Assembly (NCBI GenBank): GCA_022453515.1
Contig: JAJNNY010000047.1
Span: 62,001-126,000 of the forward strand
Reading direction: 5' to 3'
Length of the DNA stretch: 64,000 nucleotides
Origin: Astrocystis sublimbata
Lineage: Eukaryota; Ascomycota; Sordariomycetes; Xylariales; Xylariaceae
Of the stretch, positions 58,707-64,000 are shown one piece after another. Positions within the stretch are counted from its first letter, which is position 1. Each line of letters starts with the position of its first letter. The translations under genes were made by a program, and so were the position numbers. The notes beneath the pieces are model-generated. The model worked only from the letters and a program-made list of their open reading frames with translations. It made no database searches and was not told the DNA's origin.

Positions 58707-60495
58707 TTACGCGGCGGCCGCCGCCATCGCCGTCGCCCGAGTACTTTCCATTATCGGCTCTACAAGAACCTCTTTCGGCGCCAATCCAAGCTGCTCATCA
58801 GTCCAGATCTGCGTCGAAGTCTTCAAAGACGTATCCCAGACGGCCTCGTTCTGCCATTCCGAAGCTCTCCGCAGACCAAGACGCGCCCATATCTCCTGCA
58901 ACGCCCCGATCATGATCTCCTGCTCCGCCGGTCCATGAGCACCGCTAGGCGCGATCCGAATCCGTTCCGTGCCAACAGTGACCGTGGGGCTGTTGATAGG
59001 CTGGACATAGATATCATACTCGTTGAACAGGATATCAGCGACGCGCCGCGTCTGCTCCGCATCGCCAACCATGACGGGTAGGAGATGCGACGGGTTCGGT
59101 AGGACAGGAAGATCCAGGTGCGCCATGGTCCGCTTCATAGCGGAGACGTTGCGATGGAGGGCGAGGCGATCGCTGGGGTCCTGTCGCTGGTACTGGACCG
59201 CCGCGAGCGCGCCGGCCATGACGCTTGGAGACTGCGTTGTCGTGAAGATGAACCCCCTGGCGACGGACCGGATCATGTCGATGAAAGCTGCCGAGCCAGC
59301 GATGTAGCCGCCCATTGTGCCGAAGGCCTTCCCTACCGTGCCCGATACCACGTCTATGCGGTCCATGAGCGACCGCTGTGTGCCGTTGTACTGACCGCTC
59401 TTGTGCGCGGCATAGTCCATGTGCTCTGCGACGCCGGCACCGCGGTGGCCGTAGAGACCGACTGCGTGGACTTCGTCTATGAAGGTCATCGCTCCGTGTT
59501 TCTCTGCTAGGTCGCAGATCTCCTTTATAGGGGCCACGGTACCTAGATCGTGGTGTTAACATCTGTCGAGGGAAACTCATAGCCTGGTGAGTGTGGTGAC
59601 ACGAAGGGTTTTTTGGCTTACCACACATCGAATAAACCGACTCAAATATAATGACTTTAGGAACCCCTGGAGCAACTGACGCAAGCTGCGCATCCAAATG
59701 GGCGAGATCATTATGCCGCCAGATGACTCGCTTGGCTTTTGTGTTCTTGATACCCTGTATAATCGAGGCATGATTGAGCTCATCGGAGAAGAATACACAA
59801 CCCGGAAGCTCATTCCCCAGTGTTGATAGTGCGGCCTCATTGGCCACAAAGCCGGAAGTGAAGTAAAGTGATGCTTCCTTCTTATGTAGGTCTGCGAGGG
59901 TACCCTCGAGATCTTCAACTAATGGCGAGTGGCCGGCAACTAGAGGAAACGGTTAGCTCTGGGGGACTGATTATAAAATGTAAGAAGAGACTGACTGTTT
60001 CGGGACCCTCCGGAGTTAGCTCCGTATATATCTAAAGCGGCATGCATGGCTTTTATAACAGAAGGGTTGCTGCCCATACCGAGCTATACACCATGATTAG
60101 TTTGGTGTCGATAGTCAACCCTAGTGTTAATTGCTCGATCGACGACTTACATAATCATTTGAACACCAAACATTGACTCTTTTACCAGTTTTGGGACATC
60201 TCGCATATGGAAACTCGTCTTGTGTGCGGGTGATACTGCGGAAAAAGCGGTATGACTTGTCGCTTTTCTTCTGATCGATGATGGACTGGTAGTAGTTGTC
60301 GTAGTTAAAATCTGCAGACTTTACGGTAGGCTGTATTACAGCATTATGTACTACTGCGTTTGCCGCGGTTGCTGTGCTCGAGTCAAAGTCTGATCGGTTT
60401 AACTGCGAGTGAAAGACGATGAATGTTACATACCCTGCCGAAATTGACGTATATATGAAGGGGTTCGGAGGTTTCGCGCCATCTGGGGACGACAT
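58707..60495 (-). CDS. 5-aminolevulinate synthase paralogue (ALAS)
   Basis: PLP-dependent alpha-oxoamine synthase that condenses glycine with succinyl-CoA to 5-aminolevulinate. It has about 528 residues with minus-strand exons 60495-60151, 60083-59996, 59939-59622 and 59542-58707 (1587 nt, in frame). Family blocks: FNYDNYYQ and [94 protein letters not shown], and the PLP-lysine in [22 protein letters not shown] rather than KAPA synthase is shown by the SYRFF...VWCSNDY N-terminal block and the C-terminal extension. The N-terminus lacks an evident Arg-rich mitochondrial presequence; a single Cys-Pro lies at residues 100-101. This suggests a specialised, possibly cytosolic copy rather than the haem-pathway enzyme, but it could also be the genome's only ALAS. 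Confidence 0.9.
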
Positions 60496-61971
60496 GCTCT
60501 CAAAGCCATTGTTTGTAGTTCTTAAATAATTTGATTCGATTAAAAAGTTCGGAGTGAAGTTGGCAACGAAGATAGAACTTTGAGTTATTATACAGGAACG
60601 AAAGATCGTGAGATGTGTTATATCTATGTCAATATATACTCGGAGACCGACTCGCTGACCGCAGTAGCTCAACTACTCTGCTGTCTATTCACGAGCAGGA
60701 CACAAGGAAGGGCCCGAGAACCGGAAGTTCTCCTCCTCTAGTTGCCGGCATACTCCAAGCCTACATCGCCGCAACACTGCATTGCCTCAACACTATACTG
60801 CCCGCAAAGAAGGCTTTTTTACTCAACAACACGATGCAAAATGGCGGTGACATTAAGGGTCTTCCTCCTAGCGCTTATTCCAAGAGTTTCGAACGCACGA
60901 TGCGATGCCAAATTGGCTTTCTGACTTCTCGGCAGGGGACTTTGTGGGACCATTATGCAGGGACCAATAGACCAATTGGAGTTTTGAACTTGGAAGGAAG
61001 CAGACACTCGGCAGCTAGAGATGCAAGTTCTGAATATGGTATTTCTGCCAAATCCCGATAAACCCTTGTCACGCAAGATCATGTTACACCCATCCTAAGC
61101 GAGCCAAGATCTGTGAGTTGATGACTACTCGTAAGTCGCGACCCTGGCAGTCAGGGTTTGTATAAGTATTTGAAATGCAACAGAACAGCACGGATGGGGT
61201 TTATATTTATGCCCCTCCTTTATGTGGGATGGAAGGCGCCCGCGAGCCTGGCCCCTCTGGTGTCGCTTATGTGGAGAGTAATGGGTAATGCAACCATGTT
61301 CATATTGGACCCCTATAAGAACCCTATTTCATTTGAGATCCACCATGCTCGGACGCGACATGCGTCCTCGCCACATAGGCACATCGGCCAGCAAAATTGT
61401 CCAAGCAGCAGCCTCGTATTGCAAGAGAGTGTTGATAATACCCTTCATTCACAGCCTATTAGCCACCCAACAAAACGTGCTCTTAGATACGATTATTGCC
61501 TTAGATGATTATGCTCACATCCAGCGCCGCAATCTAGATCTTTGCGGCACAGTCTACGAAAACGAGGGAAGATGCCGGTCAACAAAGCCTATTCGGGAAT
61601 GGCACCATGAGCTTATTGGAGCAATCGCCCCGCGAAAGTTCCCACTAACACTAGATTGGTTATTAAGTCCCTTTGTTGGTCTTCGCTCAGCAGCCAGAGG
61701 AGCTGAACTATTTATCATCTATCGAAATTGTAGAACCTGTTATGCCTGTAATGTTCTGCGTATAAGCAGGAAGGGTGAGTAATCAATAGAACCTTGAAGC
61801 CATTGAAAAAAACAAAGGCTGTTTCACAATGTGTGCTCAATCACTACAATACATGCCTTGAGGAAACTCGCGTGTAGTTCCTTTGCTATTTCTTGAACTT
61901 TTGGGGTTCCTTTCGACTCACATATCATTCACGCGTCAAATGCCGCCTTGTTCCACAAATCCAGTACCGTG
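60496..61971. other. divergent interval, one unrecognised ORF
   Basis: Region between the ALAS paralogue (-) and the transporter (+). It must contain both promoters. An ORF at 61288-61782 is listed separately; nothing else supported. Confidence 0.5.
61288..61782 (+). CDS. hypothetical 164-residue ORF
   Basis: An uninterrupted ATG-started frame with a moderately protein-like composition (for example IPFIHSLLATQQNVLLDTII and TLDWLLSPFVGLRSAARGAE) and several Cys in its C-terminal part (RNCRTCYACNV). No signal peptide, domain or family recognised, and no intron needed. It may be a chance ORF in the ALAS/transporter promoter region. Confidence 0.2.
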   Translation: MQPCSYWTPIRTLFHLRSTMLGRDMRPRHIGTSASKIVQAAASYCKRVLIIPFIHSLLATQQNVLLDTIIALDDYAHIQRRNLDLCGTVYENEGRCRSTKPIREWHHELIGAIAPRKFPLTLDWLLSPFVGLRSAARGAELFIIYRNCRTCYACNVLRISRKGE

Positions 61972-63588
61972 ATGTCGTCCGACGCGGAGAAGGACGCCCG
62001 GACGTCTGCAGAAACGGTTATGCCGGAAAACGCGCCGAACTCCCCAGCCGCAGGAGACGGTCAAGCAGAGGGGGTGCAGCGGACGTACGGCGTCCATGAT
62101 TACCTCAAAGTCGTCGGCCTATTCTTCGTCTACTTCATCACCCTAGGCCAGGTATCCTCCTTCAGCACGTACCAAGACTACTATCAAGAGACGCTCCTGC
62201 CTGACTACACGGCATCGACCATATCATGGATAGGCACGTCGCAGGTCTTCCTGCTTGGCATCGTCGGAATACTTTCTGGCGCGATGCACGATCGGGGTTA
62301 CATTCACGAGGCGCTGTGTCCCGGATTCGTGTTGCTTATTCTGGGGCTGCTGTTACTTAGCTTCTCTACCTTGTACTGGCATATCCTGCTGTCGCAAGGG
62401 TTTCTCATTGGAATAGGTCAGTAACTATACATCGAATTACATGTGGTCTCTGTTAAACTTTACTCAGGGGGCGCGATGTTCTACATCCCCGCTATATCTA
62501 TTGTGTCGAACAACTTCGCCTCTGGTCCTGCCTTGCCCCTGGGTATAGCTGCGAGTGGCTCAGCCGTTGGGGGTATCATCTGGCCCATCGCTTTCCAGAG
62601 ACTACTGCCACAAATCGGGTTCGCGTGGCTCAATCGCGTCTTCACTCTGATAGTACTCGTGCTATCAATTGTGTCGTATTACGCCTTGATCAGCGGCAGC
62701 CAGACTACACACGTAAAGTTCTTGCAACAAAAACGGTCTGGCGTTTTCAAATTCATGTCCCGAGGCACCAAAGACGAGTCAACAGACGAAAGTAGTGTTG
62801 AAGTACCTGAGACCCAGAAACCCAAGAAGATCGACACGCTTAAGTCTTCGTTCAACGGCCGAGCGTACCAATTGCTATGTGTAGGCGTGTTCTTTGCGCT
62901 GTTAGGCTATTGGGTCCCTCTCTTCTACCTCGTCCCCTACGCGTCCCTCTCTCTTGGCACGTCGCAAATGTACGCTTCCTACCTGCAAGCCATTCTGAAC
63001 GCAGGCAGCTTGTTCGGACGTATTCTCCCAGCTGCCGCGGGCCACAAGCTCGGGCCGGCCAACATTCTCCTCGCTGGCGCCACGTTGTTGAGCGTCCTCA
63101 TCTTTGTCTGGATCAGCATAGATTCTATTGCTGGGGTAACAGTCTGGTCGATTTTCTTAGGGTAAGCCTTAACCCTCTCCCAATGTAACTTCTCACTTGC
63201 CCGACAAGAAAATCTGCTGACGAGACTGACATCCCATAGCTTCACCACAGGCAGCGTGATCACGATCCCCAATGCTGTCGCGTCGCGCCTGTCACAGCCT
63301 TCGAATACCGGGCTGCGCATAGGCAACATGTGGGCTGTGGGAGCATTTGCTGAACTTGTTGGCCCGCCTATAGGTGGCGCTCTTCTTATGGAGCGCGATG
63401 GCAAAATCAGCTATCTCGGATGTCAACTGTTTGGTGGATTGAGTGTTATAATAGGCGCCGTGTTCCTTGTATATCCGGCGTTGTCTATCATCAAGGATGA
63501 CAAGGCGAGGAAATCCGCGATAGTTGGTAGTGACCTTGAGCAAAGAGAAACGAAGGCGCAATCATCGGGAAATGATTCGCGTTCATGA
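61972..63588 (+). CDS. monocarboxylate-transporter-like MFS protein
   Basis: Major facilitator of the monocarboxylate porter (MCT/SLC16-like) family, about 495 residues. Exons are 61972-62416, 62468-63161 and 63240-63588 (1488 nt, in frame). Family marks: a polar N-terminus, then FFVYFITLGQVSSFSTYQDYY in helix 1 (fungal MCT signature G-x-x-x-S-F-G/S-x-Y-Q), SWIGTSQVFLL, a central cytosolic loop (about residues 250-290), NAGSLFGRILPAAAGHKLGP, and GNMWAVGAFAELVGPPIGGAL near the C-terminus. Twelve helices are expected. The start ATG at 61972 was preferred to the upstream TTG. It is divergent from the ALAS paralogue with 1.5 kb between the starts; transport of a small carboxylic acid or related metabolite is inferred. 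Confidence 0.9.
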
Positions 63589-64000
63589 ACACGTCATGAA
63601 CTGTATATAATGTCAACATTCAAGTAATTTCAAAGCTTTCTCATCTAGAAAGGATCATCAGCTCAACCTTATTTCATCTCGCACTGTCTCGGGCTTGTTC
63701 CAAACGCCAATTCAACGAGCAATGGAGTTCGTTGATGCGGGAGTAGCAAACCGAGTTAAAATTCAACGCGTTAAAGTACATCGAAGGCCATTGATTTGAT
63801 GGAATGAGCGCTCGAGTTTTGAATGACTATGTATATCGGTCAGAAAAGAGTGTGCTGATCGCTAGTCGGCTACACATATTCTCCGTTCCCCAACTTCTTC
63901 AATGTCGGCCGAAATCTTCCTGCACAAAAGAGATAGTAGAAATCCTTATCGTATGTCTCGTTATTGCCATGGTCGTTCCGTTGGTATCCCACACAGGGGC
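63589..64000. other. 3' flank of the transporter
   Basis: About 400 bp to the window end with no gene, RNA or repeat recognised. Confidence 0.5.

Noticed and set aside
60615..61061. 148-codon plus-strand ORF
   Set aside because: Begins inside the ALAS 5' region, contains no recognisable segment, and overlaps another frame of similar length on the minus strand.
1..64000. CRISPR arrays, rRNA genes, LTR retrotransposons
   Set aside because: No spaced direct repeats, no rRNA-like stretches and no reverse-transcriptase or integrase motifs seen in either strand.

Overview
The window is filamentous ascomycete (Pezizomycotina) DNA. Genes are split by short introns of roughly 50-120 bp with GT..AG ends and CTAAC/CTGAC-like branch sites. 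The families are fungal: PTH11-type rhodopsin-domain protein, C2H2/fungal-specific transcription factor, GH7 cellulase, GH72/X8 glucanosyltransferase, GH94 phosphorylase, Dal5-type permease and Yju2/CCDC130 splicing factor. The species cannot be named from the sequence alone.

Left part (0-25.6 kb): a run of secondary-metabolism genes that looks like a partly decayed biosynthetic cluster. In order: an SDR (+), a rhodopsin-domain membrane protein (-), a broken alpha-oxoamine synthase (AONS-like) pseudogene (+), an MFS drug exporter (-), a SAM methyltransferase (+) followed closely in the same frame by a tyrosinase-like oxidase with no start codon (+), an NmrA-like reductase (-), a C2H2 transcription factor with one unresolved break (+), an ankyrin-repeat scrap joined to a 3' stump of a highly reducing PKS (partial ER, KR, ACP) (+), an apparently intact FAD monooxygenase (-) and a Dal5-type permease (-). 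The core enzymes (PKS and AONS) are broken. The exporter, methyltransferase, reductase and monooxygenase still read through, so this looks like an orphaned tailoring set of a former polyketide/amino-acid (sphinganine-analogue-like) pathway.

Middle part (27-54.4 kb): mostly primary and cell-wall functions. A GH7 endoglucanase-like cellulase, a CYP with a GC-AG intron, a GH94 protein of the cellobionic-acid phosphorylase type, a GPI-anchored GH72 beta-1,3-glucanosyltransferase, a GFA-family Zn protein, a membrane-anchored hemerythrin-like protein, a Yju2/CCDC130-type splicing factor, and a Ubc8/UBE2H ubiquitin-conjugating enzyme. The best unbroken model of the Ubc8 gene needs an 8-nt exon and a single-nucleotide exon.

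Right part (54.4-64 kb): a long gene-poor stretch with a 215-bp 9-mer minisatellite, then a 5-aminolevulinate synthase paralogue (-) without an obvious mitochondrial presequence, and a monocarboxylate-transporter-like MFS gene (+). The ALAS paralogue near a small-acid transporter is a second candidate specialised-metabolism locus.

All gene models were built by hand from reading frames, splice consensus and family motifs. No database search was run.
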